From contig JADDTR010000022.1 in assembly GCA_015345905.1 (NCBI GenBank), forward strand, positions 467,817 through 531,816: a DNA stretch of 64,000 bases, written 5' to 3'. Source of the DNA: Aotearoamyces nothofagi. Taxonomy: Eukaryota; Ascomycota; Leotiomycetes; Leotiales; Tympanidaceae. Shown here in pieces: positions 46,071-58,297 of the stretch. The notes under the pieces are model-generated. The model made no database searches. It was not told where the DNA came from and saw only the letters and a list, made by a program, of their open reading frames with translations. The first letter of the stretch is position 1, and the number at the start of each line of letters is the position of its first letter. Made by a program: the position numbers and the translations under genes.

Positions 46071-47080
46071 GACAGCTCTGGCATGTACACTGTCACGACG
46101 GGGTCGCGGTCTGGCCACTCAGTGTCGGCTCCCTCGGCCTGTCACGAGACGGCAACACCGTGGCGTCATCTCATCTCTCTCATCTGGTCCCAAGGTCGCT
46201 GGTCGGCCGTTTTTTATCTGATGATCTTTTTCCCAAGATACGATACCTATCCACGCGCCACCCACAGTCCACCCACAACCCACCTCCCACTGTGGGAGAC
46301 TCGGCATAATAGGCCAAATGGTGGGTTTTAGTGCATTCAGGGTCGGCTTGGGGCTATCCACCAATGGTCAGCAAACACCCCAGTGCTGCTTTTGGCTACG
46401 GTAGGTGCCTGTGCTCTCCTCCGGCTCTAGCTCTCGCACCTAAACACCGTATTACAGTACACGAGCTGGCGCGGGCTACTCTACGGTCGACTGGCAGAAC
46501 ACGAGCCTAAAAGCGGCATTGCCACACCATCTGCCGACTCTTTAGTCCATACAGCCCACCTTGCATAGTCCGAGCACTCGGTGCAAAGAGCACTGCAGCA
46601 CTGCACTACGCAGCAGTAATCAAACAGCCAGGTACAGGTAATGAGGACAACAATGAAAACAGCGATGATAATCTCGATAAATGGTAGTAACAGTAAGACA
46701 GCCTGTCATACCGAGGCCTTGGCTTAGGTGGTGGGCATACGAGTCGCCGATGGTACGAGTGCTGAGTTGTTGAGGGCTACAGGCTCGCGTCGCCCTACGT
46801 GTCTGCTGGAGTGCCTATGAGTGCCCGTCCAGTAGTGCTGTGGGTGGCAGCCACGCAGGCACTGGCAGCTCGGCGCCCGGCAAGACGGTATTTCCGAGGG
46901 GGCGAACAAGAGTCGCGGTCGCATGCTATCGTGGCTATCTGCGGAATCTAATCAGGGCGCGGCGGAGACGCAGGCGGCGCGGGGCCAATGGGCAGGGCGG
47001 CAGGCGCTGCTGATCGGTGATCAGTGATCAGAGGATAAGATAGCGAGGAGATGCCGTACTTAGATAGTGGAAAAGGGTTT

Positions 47081-47128
47081 GCTGGCCTGCTGGGCCTGCT
47101 GGGCCTGCTGGGCCTGCTGGGCCTGCTA
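47081..47128. repeat. 9-base GGCCTGCTG tandem repeat
   Basis: Five copies of a 9-base unit, GGCCTGCTG. It lies about 1.8 kb upstream of the sreA start. Confidence 0.85.
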
Positions 47129-47369
47129 CGCTGCTTCAGGCTGGCCTGGTCGGGTTTAGCACGCTGGCGGGAATTAAAATGCTTGATTGACGAGAGCCAG
47201 CGTAGGCTGCCGGCGCTGGGCCGGGCAGCCAACCAGCAGCCTGCTGTTGTCAGCGGGCCCGCCTGAATGGCTGGCTAGCGAGCGTTAGCGAGCAGTAGCG
47301 CCGCTCGACGCGCCGTGTGCTGACCCGCCGTGGCCAGTCCTGACCAGCCCTGAGGCCCAGATTACGATG

Positions 47370-47408
47370 CCCTGCGCTGCCCTGCGCTGCCCTGCGCTGC
47401 CCTGCGCG
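47370..47408. repeat. 10-base CCCTGCGCTG tandem repeat
   Basis: Almost four copies of a 10-base unit, CCCTGCGCTG. Confidence 0.85.
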
Positions 47409-47953
47409 CCCGATCTTCCAGCGGCCTCCAGCCTGTGCCGTGCTGCGCCCGCGCTCATCCCATCGCCCAGCGCCCAGCGCCCAGCGCCTGCCCACCCCCT
47501 AAGCCTGGCCGGTCCCTCTGTTTTCTGGGCAGCGCTGGAGAACACCGTGTCATCTCGCCCACTGCCCTCCTGCCCTGCCGTCCGACCTGGGCGTCTGCGA
47601 CTGCAGTACAGTACAGTACAGTATCCCGTCGCCGCAGCCATCTCCGTCTTGCCTGCCTGCCTGCTTACTTGCCTGCCTGCCCCGTCCGCTCGCTGCTCAC
47701 GCTGGAACAGGCCCGGACAGAGACAAAGACAGAGCAGACCAGACGCGGGACTGGAGGCAGAACCAGGAAACAGGGGTCCTGCTACGGCAGCACTGCATCT
47801 GGCGACCTGGGCCCGCCACTACGCTACTCTATCTGCTCCGGCTCACTTACGTGACGGGTAGCAGGCAGGCTGGGCTGTTAGCCAGTTGCGACACACCTTA
47901 AGAATCCCCTACCCCGTGCATCGCCGCCATTGCGCCTTACCCTACTCGAGCAC

Positions 47954-48060
47954 TCGCCTTCGCCTTCGCCTTCGCCTTCGCCTTCGACTCCGACTCCCGA
48001 CTTCGACTTCCTGTCCATCTTGGCCTTTGTCTCCTCTGCACCCCAGAATTCCAGCCGACA

Positions 48061-48097
<37 letters not shown>
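47954..48097. repeat. CTTCGC and TGCTCC hexamer arrays
   Basis: Five copies of CTTCGC or its phase variants at 47954-47985, then six copies of TGCTCC at 48061-48097, separated by about 75 bases of unique sequence. Confidence 0.85.
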
Positions 48098-48902
48098 CTC
48101 TCCCACCCCGTCTCACGCCCGACGCGACCCAGTCCCTGCGCTTCCTCATCGCGCGAGTCAGCAGGCACCGCGAGGCCCTCCCTACGGGCACACGTCGAGC
48201 GCGGCCAAGGCGAATCCTCCTTCCCACACCCCGACAGGCTTGGGTAATCCTAGCCACGCGAGGCTGACCGTCGCTCCGTCTGCCTCCACGCTGCATCCCT
48301 CACGACTTTGTCCTCAACCACATAATGCGCTGTGATATGAGCTGTATTCTCTGATCTGTCCTCCTATCGCCGTCCCAACCTGCCGTCAGAGACCTTCTCT
48401 ATCAACCTCCGCCACCTCTGCCACGTGAGCCTCGAGTTTCAGCCACTACACGCCACCAGAGAGGCAAACGGCAAAAGGCCAGCAGGCTCGACTACTGCAG
48501 CCCAACGAGTTCGCGCTCCTCTGGTCTATTTTCTTACATTGCCTTGGCACTGTCTAATCTGTGCCCTCGCCGTAAACGCATCTCCACAGACACGACACGA
48601 CTCTACTGGGTGCATCGAGAGTTGACGGGCCGCATTTTCTTATCTACTCTTGCAAAGGCTGGCGACTGTGCTGTTCGGTCGACGCTCTTAACTATACGAT
48701 CGCGAACGATCTTGATAATCTACTGATAACCTAGTATATCTCAGTACATCTTGCCGACTTCCTGTTATACGGGTGCTCAACAACTTAAGCCATATCTACC
48801 CCTCTCCTCTCGGTCTAAAAGCCTCAAAGGTTTGGCCTACTGTCACACACATGCTGTACGCTCCGACGCACGTTGCGTTTCGCGGGACTCAAGTTTAACG
48901 TC

Positions 48903-50796
48903 ATGGCCGAGGTAGCATTCTCGGTTTTGCAACGGACACAGAGTGATGAGCAAGCGCCTGCCCGTTCTTCACTTCCGACCCGACCATTGTCAAAAGAAGA
49001 CCTCGAAATGGCAGGGCACCTGGTTGAGCATTCTCAACTGTTAAGAGATGGAAAGGACGACGGCAGCGCTGAGCGAAAACAAGAGATATCGCCTCGAATA
49101 AACCCGTATGAGGCTTATGAATCAGGCGTACCCACTTCCAACGGAGATCCTTTCGATCAAGCGAGGCAATTCACGCCCAGATTAGGATCCGTAGATGGCA
49201 GTCAACAGGATGAATTCTACGCTCCACAGGAGTCTGTGCCAAGTGGGCAGATCTGCAGGTACGGTCAGCATCTCTGCATTACTCTGCCACAGCTAATCGA
49301 TTACTAGCAATTGTGCCACAACTAGAACACCTTTATGGCGACGATCTCCTCAAGGAGCCACCATCTGTAATGCCTGTGGATTATACCAGAAAGCACGTAA
49401 TGCTTCTCGGCCTTCCAACCTCAAAAGACCGCCCTCCACTGCTATTACTCCGTCTAGCCAATCTACGTCCCCAGAGCAGAGGACCTCGCCATTAAGAGCT
49501 TCAGCGCCGACTCATTACTCTACAGCTACAGCCACTTACGTGCCTACAGATCACACTTCGTCTGGTTCGTGTCCTGGCGGAGGTCGCTGTAACGGAACTG
49601 GTGGTGCGGATGGTTGTGGCGGTTGTCCTGCCTTCAACAATAGGGTTTCAAAAACTGCAAATATCACTCTTGCACCAGAACGTCAGACAGTTACCCCATC
49701 GCAAAGCCAATCCGATTCTGCAGCAGACGCACCATCTCCGGTTGATATCAATGCACTGAATGTCCAACAGCAAAATACGACTGTTGTTGTAGCATGCCAG
49801 AATTGTGGGACCACGATCACCCCTCTTTGGCGGCGGGATGAGAGTGGTCACACAATCTGCAACGCTTGTGGTACGTTTTTTCCGAAGCCCATCCTTTGCA
49901 AAGCATACTGACAAAATACAGGATTATACTATAAACTTCACGGCGTTCATCGACCGGTAACCATGAAGAAGTCTGTCATAAAACGTCGAAAACGGGTCGT
50001 ACCGGCAGCATTAGGGTCGCAAGCATCAGGGGCTGATGCCTCTAATAACAATGCAACAGGATCTCCCGAATCGGACAGGGCCTCCCCGACCAACGAAACC
50101 CTTGATCAACGAGGAAGTATAAATCCCGATGGTTCTATCAATCTCGGCTTCAGATCACGACCTGAACCAAGCCATGATTCAATGCGAGAACCGATTCGAG
50201 AACTTCCTCGAAATCTTTTACCCGAACCAACAGCAATGATGCGGAGCCTAAGCGGTCAGGAGCGGCATGCACCTCCTGGCGACCTGACACTGTATGCATC
50301 TAATCCACAAAATCATCAACAATATAACGACACCTCATCTCTGAATAGCGACAACAAACTCCCGCCAATGGCAGCATATCCTCCTTCTTCACAACGGCGT
50401 CCTTCGCTTTCACCCAGCTTCCTTCTTTCACCAAATCGGAAACGCTCCTTCTCAGTCTCCGAGACAGAACCTCGGCCAACGATCAATGATCAGAACTCAA
50501 AACGTCTATCGTCTATCAAGTCCATTTTAAACCCCACAGGGCAAGGCTCTGAAGATTCCTCTTTAGATCCAACCCTCCGATCTCCAGGAACGAGATATAC
50601 ATCAGCACCGAGTCCAAGATCATACACGCCTGGTTCCGTGGCTGCACCGGTGAATACACCTGGCAGTGTATGGGATTCACAGGGCGAGGTCGAGAGAGCA
50701 AAACTAGAACGAAGAGCAGAACTACAAAGAGACGCAGAGAGGATGAGGGAAGCATTGGCGGCAAAGGAACGGGAACTAGCGGAACTCAATGAATAG
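48903..50796 (+). CDS. sreA: SreA-type GATA transcription factor (iron/siderophore repressor)
   Basis: Three exons, 48903-49258, 49308-49870 and 49922-50796, giving 597 residues. There are two GATA zinc fingers, each C-x2-C-x17-C-x2-C. Finger 1 uses C118, C121, C139 and C142 ([20 protein letters not shown]). Finger 2 uses C282, C285, C303 and C306 ([20 protein letters not shown]) and is followed by a basic tail, [11 protein letters not shown]. Between them, at about 207-225, is the Cys-rich cluster CPGGGRC-x8-C-x2-C that marks the SreA/Urbs1/SRE group and is thought to sense iron. A coiled-coil of charged heptads closes the protein (about 560-597). These factors repress siderophore and iron-uptake genes when iron is plentiful. 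Both introns cut a finger: one just after C118, the other just after C306. Confidence 0.95.
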
Positions 50797-51459
50797 AACG
50801 CCATGTGGATGACGAGAAAGCGGCGATGTGCATAGCATTGGGCGGTGTGTTTAGCAAAATGCATGGCGAAGGAATTATCAGGCGTTCTCTCTAGCCCGCA
50901 TGAACAGTGGCGTTACCGGCATACAGTAATATGTCTAGCCTCTCGAATGGCTTGGACATCCGGGAGGATCACAGCACCTCTATCGGGAGGATCACAGCAC
51001 CTCTATACGCATCCGACTTGGAGCTGTATATATGTAAAAGCATTCTTTGAGAATTATTTAATTTGATGAACCTTATAACAAGTTGATCGCTACAACTAGG
51101 TGCTTAAATAATAAGTATCCCGACTTGCACATGATAGAAGTATCAGGAGGCTTAGAGACCCGGTTCATCTCCAATCGGAGAGTCTACAAAATTTGAAACA
51201 ATCTGATTGTCTTATGTAACAGGTTCTACGAGATAATACCACTTCATGCTAGAAAATAAATTGTGATCCGTTCTTCGTTGTGTATTTTGGCCTTGAAATA
51301 TTCGTATTGCTACGCCGCTGTACGCCAAAACTGATACATGAATAGAAAGTCTACGACAAGGACGAAAATCGTCGAGATATTGTAGTATTGTGAGATCATA
51401 GTCATAGATACCATCAGTATGCTCCTACTTCCTCAGTGCCCGCGGTTATGTATCGTCAT
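50797..51459. other. Convergent 3' intergenic region
   Basis: About 660 bases between convergent sreA and the Tvp15-like gene. One 24-base stretch (GGAGGATCACAGCACCTCTA-type) is repeated directly at about 50962-51004. No gene. Confidence 0.5.
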
Positions 51460-52196
51460 TTACACCTGCTCAGCACCCCATCCACCGTCCGCCTCCCGCA
51501 TGTTTGCAGGCGGCTCGATGGAGGGAATGAACTCCAAAGCAACGTATGCCAGACCTACACCACCAATGATAGTACCGGCGATATAACGGATCACGAGGTC
51601 GTGGAACAGGATAGTGCCGACGAAAATGTAAACTAGGTAATGAGAATTAGTATTGCCCATCAATCTGAATGCCGGGGGCGGGCTTACATCCTCCACGGCC
51701 GAGGAAGGAGAACAAGAAAGATGCATAACGAGACACCTGAGGGGGAATTTGGAACTCTGCATGTGATGTTAGTATATGGTGGGGAGTAGGTAAGTTCTCG
51801 TAAAGCAGTTCGTAAAGCTTCCCGAGTCGCTCGAAGTGAACTGACCTAGAGCACCAACAGCTGTGAAAGAACACAATTAGCTTTGGAAGATCAGGCTCAT
51901 CCGAGGAGACTTACCAAGACCGAATATGATCACGTAAACACCGATGATGATTGATTGACTATGCTACGTCAGAAGTCGCACCGTAGGTAGAACCAGAGGA
52001 GCCTTACAGTGTGGACGAGAAAAATTGCGAGATACCACCCAAGATCATAACAACAGCTACAACCAAGTTGACGATTCGACTAAATGCATATAACTGTTAG
52101 AACGACTCCCATGAACTAGTAGTGGCATGCAGATTGACAGAGCTCTCGCCGGCGCATGGGGTGCAGCAGCACTCACAATATGTCGGAGAAGTCCAT
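51460..52196 (-). CDS. tvp15: Tvp15-like Golgi membrane protein (COPI-associated family)
   Basis: Six exons on the minus strand: 52196-52177, 52079-52008, 51958-51915, 51860-51846, 51756-51688 and 51632-51460, giving 130 residues. The joined protein begins MDFSDIFRIVNLVVAVVMILGGISQFF and goes on through SIIIGVYVIIFGLAVGALEFQIPPQVSRY to a last part, GGFYIFVGTILFHDLVIRYIAGTIIGG. Four hydrophobic segments are visible. The sequence matches the small Tvp15/COPI-associated family of late-Golgi membrane proteins with a role in vesicle traffic; the detailed function is unknown. Exon 1 is 20 bases and exon 4 only 15, but all phases fit and the conserved string FQIPPQVSRYASFLFSFLGRG runs on unbroken in exon 5. 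Confidence 0.88.
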
Positions 52197-52752
52197 TGTG
52201 ATGGATTTGATCACTGAAGGGACAATAATGTTGTTGTAGCGAGAAGATGAGGTGCGATTTACTGTCTGCGGGTTGTTTCAGTAGTATGCGACGGTATTTC
52301 GTGATGTTCAAGACGACAGATGACGATGTGCTGCCGCGCAAAAGAGCTGACAAGGAGGTTGGAAAGATGGCTTCAACGCCTAGGCGTCTAAGGCGCTACT
52401 GGAATCCCTGCCGAAATAACTTGTAGCCTTGCCGTAAAGGCATCTCCACAGTTTAAGCGACATCCGACTTTAGATGCTGGAATTACCAATTCTGTACTGA
52501 GGCTGATTGCACCGCTTTCCCACTCTTTATGCGGTCGTACAGCTGTCGATGTGGCAGAATCTCGCAGATTTCCAGGCGCGCTGGCTAGCCATACGATGGT
52601 GACTGCTAGGCTGGAATCTCCTCGGTATCGACTTCGCAAAGCTGGCTACTCCATGGCCAGTTCTACTCAGGAATGAAGCTGAGAAGTTGGAAGAATTTAG
52701 GTGATCTATAGAAACTTGCTGGTACATGGATATACGCATGTATGGCTGCTGT
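52197..52752. other. Spacer between the D-amino-acid oxidase stop and the tvp15 start
   Basis: About 560 bases holding the tvp15 promoter and the 3' end of the upstream gene, both on the minus strand. No other gene seen. Confidence 0.5.
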
Positions 52753-53975
52753 TTACAGCTTGGCCTTTGTACTCAAAACATCCTCGACAAGTTCCAGAGC
52801 ACCTTCAGAGCAACCATAGGAACCCTGATAGCCCCATCCGCCGTGGCCATAGTTATGCACAACCCAAGTTCCATTGATCTTTTCCTTCTCGACACGGACT
52901 CCATTGGTTCGCAATGGCCTAAGACCAACGCCATGTCTAATCACACTAAGTCCTTCAATTCCCTTTCCTCCTGTAAGTTCGGGGCACATGTCCACTGCAC
53001 GCTTCATAATCCTGAGCGCAGTATTAGGGTCGGGTTGAGATTCCCAGCTTCCTTTTTGATATGTGCCGCCGAGAATGGTTCCGCCTCCAGCTGCACGTTT
53101 CATCATGTATGTTACCTCATCGTCGCCATCGTCGGTACCACTTATGCAATACATAGAGGTAGGCTCGTTTCGGACCACAACAATCTGACCACGTGCTGGG
53201 ATCACATTCTTATCCATGACCCCGCCGAGCTTAGATGCAAGCAGGCCGGTGCAGTTGACAATAATATCTGCTTTCTTGCCAGAGTGATGTAGGCTGGCCG
53301 CATCTGAGATATGGGCAAGGACTTCGCGCTTGAGAATTACACCATTCTTAACGCATTGCCCAACTAGATATGGGAGGTAGATCGCTGTGTTGATGCAAAC
53401 AGAGGTAAATGCACTGGCAGAATCAACCCCAGGTGGGAGGTCCTTTTTGTCCAGCACCCTAAAGTCTGGCACAACATCTTTGAACCAAGGGCCTGTAGAG
53501 GACAGTTCATTAAACCATTGACCAGTAGTTGAGTCGGCATCCTTTATGCGGCTATATACTACAGCATCTTCGGAATGTCAGCGCGAAGTCCTTATTCATT
53601 TATGGTAGGACATACTTTGAAAATGAAGACCAGCCTCTGGCACATCTTTTGCAAGACGATAAAGCTCCGGCCAGGTATTCTTCTCCCACCTATTCTCAGC
53701 CTTGCTTGATATACTGTTTGCTAATTAGCAAGTATGGTCTGGGAAGAAGTCGAAGAGACTGACGGAAAATAGTTTGCCCCGGCCCATGGAGAAGTGTACT
53801 CGATGTCGTAATCGCCGGGCATGTGCTTGGCCACAATGGTGACGCGGTAGGACGGGTTCTTGGAAAGCAGAAGAGCGGTGGTGAGACCCGAGACGCCAGC
53901 CCTAGCAAACTATTAGCAGAAGTTCTGAGAATGTATTGAAATAGTTGCGGACCCAACAACCACGATGTTAGCCAT
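52753..53975 (-). CDS. D-amino-acid oxidase, peroxisomal
   Basis: Four exons on the minus strand: 53975-53953, 53901-53764, 53704-53616 and 53567-52753, giving 354 residues. The first 23-base exon codes MANIVVVG and joins to [14 protein letters not shown], forming the FAD-binding GAGVSG loop. Other DAO-family strings are [37 protein letters not shown] and [17 protein letters not shown] near the end, the usual family signature. The protein ends in AKL, a PTS1 peroxisomal signal. The enzyme oxidises D-amino acids to imino acids, passing electrons to oxygen to make hydrogen peroxide; D-aspartate oxidase is a close alternative I cannot exclude. It lets the fungus use D-amino acids as nitrogen. 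All residues I would expect for FAD binding are present. Confidence 0.93.
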
Positions 53976-55664
53976 GAGGATATTTTGGTGGTCGCTTTCA
54001 CCGCGAGGATGCAATAAACAATAGACGCAGCTCAGCAATTACCAAAAGACTCTTTGTTGTTCAATAGCGCCACTGTAAAGCTAGAGTCACAGATCTAGAA
54101 GACGGCAATATATACTCCAATATGTACTCGTACTCCATTATCTCTCTGCTCTTACGAGATTCCCCGGCCAGGGACCCACCCCGCCGCCGCGGCGGTGCCG
54201 CAAGTCGGACGGCAGCGGATAAGCCAAGTAGTTAGTCACATTGCAGTGATTGCAGTGCGGCGATAAGAAGTCCAGCATCTAATCTCGTACTCGTGATATT
54301 TTCTTCAAGGTTCTTGTATGTACTGAATATTATTAATGTACTCTACCATACGATACCGCACTATTGATGCATAGCTAGAGCTACTACTTACACAATTGCC
54401 ATCCCGCGGCTAACAGAGCATTATGAGTTCATAGGGCTCACCGCAAGCCACTGCTACAGAGCCGTTACGACTTAACGCCCCTTTAGATGGTTACATCATG
54501 CACCATGCACCATGCACCAGAGCATCTCCGCGCAACTACGCAGTCGGCCACCTCTGGACTAGGGTAAGCATCGGTCGACGTATACGTGCGAGTTTCGTAA
54601 AAGGGTCAGCTGGTGAGGAATTTTGCTGTGACTTACTAATTCACGGCGTGCAGATGCTCGGTTTTTATTTACAGAGTTTCGAGCTGGGCATTCATCGCTC
54701 TAAGAAGGTTCAACGGCCGAGTTATATCTGCTCGCTGGTTGTGCGGCATCCGCACAAGCCGATCGCACTATGGTCCCAAAGTGAGAAATTTGGGCACTTG
54801 TGGAGGTTGAAGAGCTGGACCCTCACGCTATAGGGAAAATAGGAGTATATTACCTCATAACTGCTTGGGGCATTTTCTCCTGTTGAGGTAGTTTTGTATG
54901 TATTGTACTTGTACATATGATTTTATTCTTCTCGGTTCATTCTGGGCTGAATCACCAAGCCTTTGAATCACCAAGTTCTAAATCACCAAGTCATTAAATC
55001 ATCGAGCCACTGAATCACTGGATCACCGAATCACCAGTGTACTACAGCATTACTATATAAACCTGCTCTGCTGCGCTTCTTGCTGCCCTACTCGCTGCCC
55101 TACTTACTGCCCTCTTTGCTGTCCTTTATTCAAATACCCAATCCTATTTACTCTCGACATCATACTTGCACAAGTCACTCATCATTCATCAATATCGAGT
55201 TCTGACGATCCGACAACTCGCAATAACTCAAAACCACCAGGCAGTCGCTGCCGCTGCCAGCCAAGCTCCCCGCCTTATTTGTCTCTTCTCCCTTTTCCTC
55301 TTTTCCCCTCGCCCCCTTCCCTGGGCTCCTCCGCTCCCGGGAGTTTTCGGTGTTCGACACTGCGGAGTTCTTGCCTTACGCCGCCTAGGCCGGCTTGTGG
55401 GTTTGCGGGCTTGTACGGCCGGTTCAAATAGTCGCCAAGTGTGACGCGGGTACCCATTCTGCCATTACGCTATTGTCAGATTGCCAGCCGGAGCCTCACC
55501 AAAAGTGTACTCCAATACAGCGTACTTCCGTACGTACAGTTGGCAGTCCTCCCGACCGCAACCCCCTCCAATACTCGCGACCCTTCTTCTTCTACCTTGA
55601 TGAAGTTCGTCAATCCTTCACCACATCTCCAGCTTCACGGGTTTGCACCCGTGCCTTGCCAATC
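53976..55664. other. Divergent promoter region between the D-amino-acid oxidase and OTU genes
   Basis: About 1.7 kb with no gene I can support. A degenerate repeat array lies at 54945-55040 (listed separately). After it come CT-rich sequence and GCTGCC repeats (55065-55130), then a pyrimidine-rich run up to the OTU start. Confidence 0.5.
54945..55040. repeat. Degenerate AATCACC repeat array
   Basis: Seven or eight copies of a loose unit of about 8-17 bases built on AATCACCRAG (with variants AATCATCGAG and AATCACTGG). The copies are unevenly spaced and decayed. Confidence 0.7.
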
Positions 55665-57217
55665 ATGCCTGGCTCTTTAGAACAGGTCGAGTTCCCGTTG
55701 CTTGCAAAGCTTGGGCTCAAGGTTGCAGATATTCGTGGTGATGGTAAGTCTTCCCCACAACGCTGCAGGTTACACATATGCAATGCTGACTGCGTGTGCC
55801 TTCAAACAGGTAATTGTCTGTTCAATGCTCTCTCCGACCAGGTTTACGGCAACCAGAGCCACCACCACCAGATTCGTGCTCGCGTGGTCAAATACATGCG
55901 CGAGAATGCCTCCCACTACAAACAGTTTATTAGTGTACAGCCTGGTGGCGGGCAACGCCGGAATCCAAAGCGGAAGAACGCAGGTGCATATTCGTCTTCC
56001 TCATCTCTTACGTCGCCTGATCAAGAAGAAATTGATCGTGCCTTCGAAACCCACCTAACCACTATGGCTCAGGACGGCGAGTACGGGGACAACATGGAGA
56101 TTTGCGCATTTGCGTCCGCCTATGGGATTGATGTCAAAATATACCGGAAGGCCGTTGCATTAATGGTATCTGCACCAGATAATGGTACCCAGAGACCCAC
56201 TGCACATATTGCTTATCACGTACGTTGCTCTCTAACAGCCACCTGAAGGTGGTTTTCACCTTCGGCAACCACTATCAAAGATACTAACATTTCAACTAGA
56301 AATGGCAGCATTATTCATCGATTCGAAATATCAACGGCCCACATACTGGACTCCCACAAATTCCTACCGCGACACTTTCTGCTCAAGATGACTCCCAAAA
56401 CCAACCAACAGCAAAAGCTAAAACATCTAACGCTGCCCAGTGCAAGCTCGATGCCGTGGCCAGTTCACTTCCATATTATGCCGACCGAGAAACAATCAGA
56501 AAGGCATTGGAAGAATGTAAAGATAGCGTAGATGCCACCATCACCTTACTTATGGATATGGAGGAACGAGGCAGCGTATCCTCTCAGCCAGGAAGCTCGA
56601 GTACTGAGCGTGATCCTGATAGTGATGATGACTCGTTCTGCGGCCCAAACAAGAAGCAGGATCGTCGAATGAGCCGAGCGACGAAAGCTGTCTTGAAAGA
56701 GAAGGCTGGGGAGCGTAAGGCTGCCGCCTCACATGTAAGGGCTGTTGCCAAATCCGAGCCAACCACAATCCAACAACAGACCTCCATTAGACTACCCGTC
56801 AGACCCCACAATGTTCCAATCCCAAAACCTGTCACTCGGCCTCTAAAGAAGGAAGAAGATGGTGGTACCAACAATTTTAGGCATGAAGTCGAAGAAGCCG
56901 ATGATGATACAGCTTCAGAGTCCTCCGGAACAAGTCGTTCACAATCGAAGAGTATTGAATTCGATGCAGCAAAACCATTATTCAAGATCTCCGTCAATAC
57001 TCAAAAGACGAATCACAAGCAAACTGCCCCTCAACGCAAACAAGTTGTTGCTCGCGACCGCATTACTCAAAAAAAGGCTGCCCAAAAGGCTGCGCGAATG
57101 GAAAGCAAGCGCAAAGAAGCAACAGGATCCCGTTTAAACGAACTCACTTCCAACAATGTCAACAAAGCATCTCCTCCCCTAAAGCTTAATAGTGGTATCA
57201 AGACCTTGTATATCTAA
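55665..57217 (+). CDS. OTU-domain deubiquitinating cysteine protease
   Basis: Three exons, 55665-55743, 55810-56219 and 56300-57217, giving 468 residues. I start at 55665 (MPGSLEQVEFPLLAKLGL); the open frame extends upstream but its sequence there is not protein-like. The OTU core begins with DGNC at 26-29 across the first splice, C29 being the nucleophile. The catalytic His is expected in AYHKWQHYSSI (H167), spanning the second splice, and EYGDNMEICAFASAYGIDVKIY lies between them. A UBA-like helical segment (YADRETIRKALEECKDSVDATITLLM) follows at about 218-245, and the C-terminal half is polar and basic. This is the OTUD3 or OTU-UBA layout: the enzyme removes ubiquitin from substrates. The catalytic residues look intact. 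Confidence 0.92.
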
Positions 57218-58297
57218 TTTCACATTGACACCTCAACCTCCACCCATGTCACACCTCAACGCGATTTTTTTATCAGCACAGCGTATGCATACCTTTGTTT
57301 TAGCGAGCACCATCAGGCGTATGGCGGTGAGGAAGACATTGACCCTTTTGTTTACAAGGGTCACGTAAAGCACGATGGTTCTGAAGCGCTCAGACATCGT
57401 CGTGGTATCTGGCGTTTTGCACTTCTTTTTCTCTATTCTACGATCGAGGCCGATCATCATGTAAAACGGAGACGACTATACAAATTAGAATGTGCCAGGG
57501 TTGCGCACCTTTAATGGCACAAGTCATAGCAAGAAGAGTCATTTGTATTTAGATCCTGCAGAGGCAGGCCATAGAACCAAATACAGATGTTGACCCCAAT
57601 ATCAAATAGATCTATTGGGGTTGACCTTAGCCTTTTATTCACGCCCCAGTGACCTTTCGCGCTTTCTGGTTATTTGGTGCCAACCGGCTGCAAGATTGAA
57701 GCAGCTACCACTACCCCCTCCCCTGAAAATCTGTAGTCATCTGTATTTATCAGATCTCCAGCAGCCTGATTGGTGAGTTATCTTTGATTCTATACTGTGA
57801 TTGGTTAGGCAACATCTCTGAGCTTAGAGATAGATCACCTGGCCGAGGCCCTCGGAAACCACCACGAGCAGCTACAAATACTCAGAGAAGGGGATGGCAG
57901 CAAGCGCAGCTGTTGATTATCTAGATCCAAGCGTCGCTCGACGGATCTGTCAGAGCCAGACCGGAGCGAAGAACTAGAGGTCTCACCGGGAGTCACGCAA
58001 GCGTCTCTGGCGTGTTAGGAGGTGTGTATATATGTGTAAATGTTTTTAGAAAAATTAGACGGAAACTCTAGATGATCTAATATAGATGATCTAATAAAGC
58101 AAAATGGCCATCCATGCCAATGCTGCTGACGGGACGGCACGAGGCGGTCCGTCTCCCACAGCCAGGGGGGTCTGCCTATCAAGAGATGGCTCGCGAGGTG
58201 GGCACAGCCTGGCTCTCTGTGCGCCTTGGCGAGATGCTCCCGGACAGGGCGGAGGGGGGGAGCAGGAGGGCCACACGACGCGCTGGAGAGGGGGGGG
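57218..58297. other. Convergent intergenic region
   Basis: About 1.1 kb between the convergent OTU and 2EXR genes. A 75-codon minus-strand frame at 57233-57460 has no recognisable family and is not called. The rest is unremarkable apart from short G runs near 58253 and 58290. Confidence 0.45.

Larger units (their letters stand above)
45093..48902. other. Long repeat-rich spacer upstream of sreA
   Basis: A 3.8 kb stretch without a credible gene. Several simple tandem repeats are scattered through it (listed separately). Open frames in 47250-48340 translate to repeated Pro/Ala/Ser/Arg sequence on both strands and are by-products of GC-rich repeats. The long spacer probably includes the sreA promoter and a long untranslated leader. 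Confidence 0.5.

Noticed and set aside
57233-57460. A 75-codon frame downstream of the OTU gene on the minus strand
   Set aside because: Unusual residue make-up, no family, no promoter signs.
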